A stretch of 6,473 nucleotides of DNA from NCBI GenBank assembly GCA_022563075.1, contig JADFOC010000162.1:1-6473 (forward strand), in the 5' to 3' direction. How positions within the stretch are numbered: the stretch's first letter is position 1; each line of letters begins with the position of its first letter. The notes under the pieces were generated by a model that made no database searches, was not told where the DNA came from, and worked only from the letters and a program-made list of their open reading frames with translations. The stretch comes from Pseudomonadota bacterium. GTDB lineage: Bacteria; Pseudomonadota; Gammaproteobacteria; Pseudomonadales; Pseudohongiellaceae. The position numbers were made by a program, and so were the translations under genes. Below are positions 6,334 through 6,473 of the stretch, piece after piece.

Positions 6334-6339
6334 TATACT
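6334..6339 (+). promoter_or_regulatory. Stable-RNA type -10 promoter element
   Basis: TATACT, preceded by TG (TGC-TATACT, an extended -10), is followed by a GC-rich discriminator (CCGCGTCG) and lies 14 bases before the tRNA-like sequence. Such a discriminator is typical of stringently controlled rRNA and tRNA promoters. No good -35 is seen. Confidence 0.5.
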
Positions 6340-6353
6340 CCGCGTCGTTCATA

Positions 6354-6473
6354 GCCCCGGTGGCACAGCTGGATAGATCGTCGCCTAAAGCTTCACTGAA
6401 ATTTTCGTTAAACCAAATAGCTTGTCAGTATCCCGGGAGTTGCCCCCTCCTAAGGGGCAGGTCGACGGTTGTA
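6354..6473 (+). pseudogene. Disrupted tRNA-Arg(CCT)-like gene, cut by the window edge
   Basis: 6354-6380 looks like a tRNA 5' half: acceptor strand GCCCCGG, TG, then the D-arm GCAC-AGCTGGATA-GATC. The D-stem has two mismatches where tRNAs usually have GCTC/GAGC. 6442-6473 looks like the 3' part of a tRNA-Arg: anticodon arm GCCCC-CTCCTAA-GGGGC with anticodon CCT at 6449-6451, variable loop AGGTC, T-stem GACGG and the start of a T-loop, TTGTA, lacking the usual C56. Between the halves lie about 59 extra, AT-richer bases flanked by near-identical GTCGCC (6380-6385) and GTTGCC (6439-6444). An intron is unlikely because the anticodon arm is intact. The stem mismatch, odd T-loop and insertion together suggest a decayed gene; the 3' acceptor strand lies outside the window. 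Confidence 0.5.

Noticed and set aside
6354..6473. Group I intron in tRNA-Arg(CCT), as known in some proteobacteria
   Set aside because: Those introns interrupt the anticodon loop and exceed 200 bases; here the anticodon loop is intact and only about 59 bases intervene.

Overview
The window looks like chromosomal DNA of a Gram-negative gammaproteobacterium, possibly marine. ElaA, a YdgA/DUF945 protein, PutP and a YgiQ remnant all resemble gammaproteobacterial versions, and most of the window is close to 50% GC. The first ~840 bases differ: by hand count they run at about 60-75% GC, and the drop to about 48% is abrupt and falls inside an open reading frame. The left end is therefore either a transferred or recombined segment, or the junction of an assembly chimera.

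Layout. 1-275 (-): start of an exported protein-L-isoaspartate methyltransferase family protein cut by the window edge, with a possible 24-codon ORF directly upstream. 540-1244 (+): membrane-anchored protein whose C-terminal half resembles the NTF2-like domain at the end of Cds6-type L,D-transpeptidases; the GC break lies between its halves. 1245-1565: no intact gene, but a decayed ~50-codon piece of ygiQ (-) with two frameshifts. 1566-2885 (-): YdgA/DUF945 family envelope protein with a recognisable extended -10. 3003-3665 (-): winged-helix regulator of the COG2345/SufR-like type with a C-terminal cysteine cluster. 3666-3803: AT-rich divergent control region with two palindromes sharing the core TAAAGTA-n2-TACTTTA. 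3804-4205 (+): VOC (glyoxalase-fold) protein. 4284-5756 (+): sodium/proline symporter PutP. 5776-6240 (-): ElaA acetyltransferase, convergent with putP. 6334 to the end: a stable-RNA type promoter followed by a disrupted tRNA-Arg(CCT)-like gene.

The most coherent module is 3003-5756. A probably Fe-S or thiol sensing repressor faces a VOC metalloenzyme gene, with putP possibly downstream in the same transcript. Operator 1 covers predicted -10 elements in both directions and operator 2 lies in the VOC leader, so autorepression plus repression of the VOC gene is the simplest reading. The other unusual items are scars: the intra-ORF composition break, the ygiQ remnant and the tRNA-Arg interrupted by about 59 bp. 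No CRISPR array, transposase or integrase is visible.
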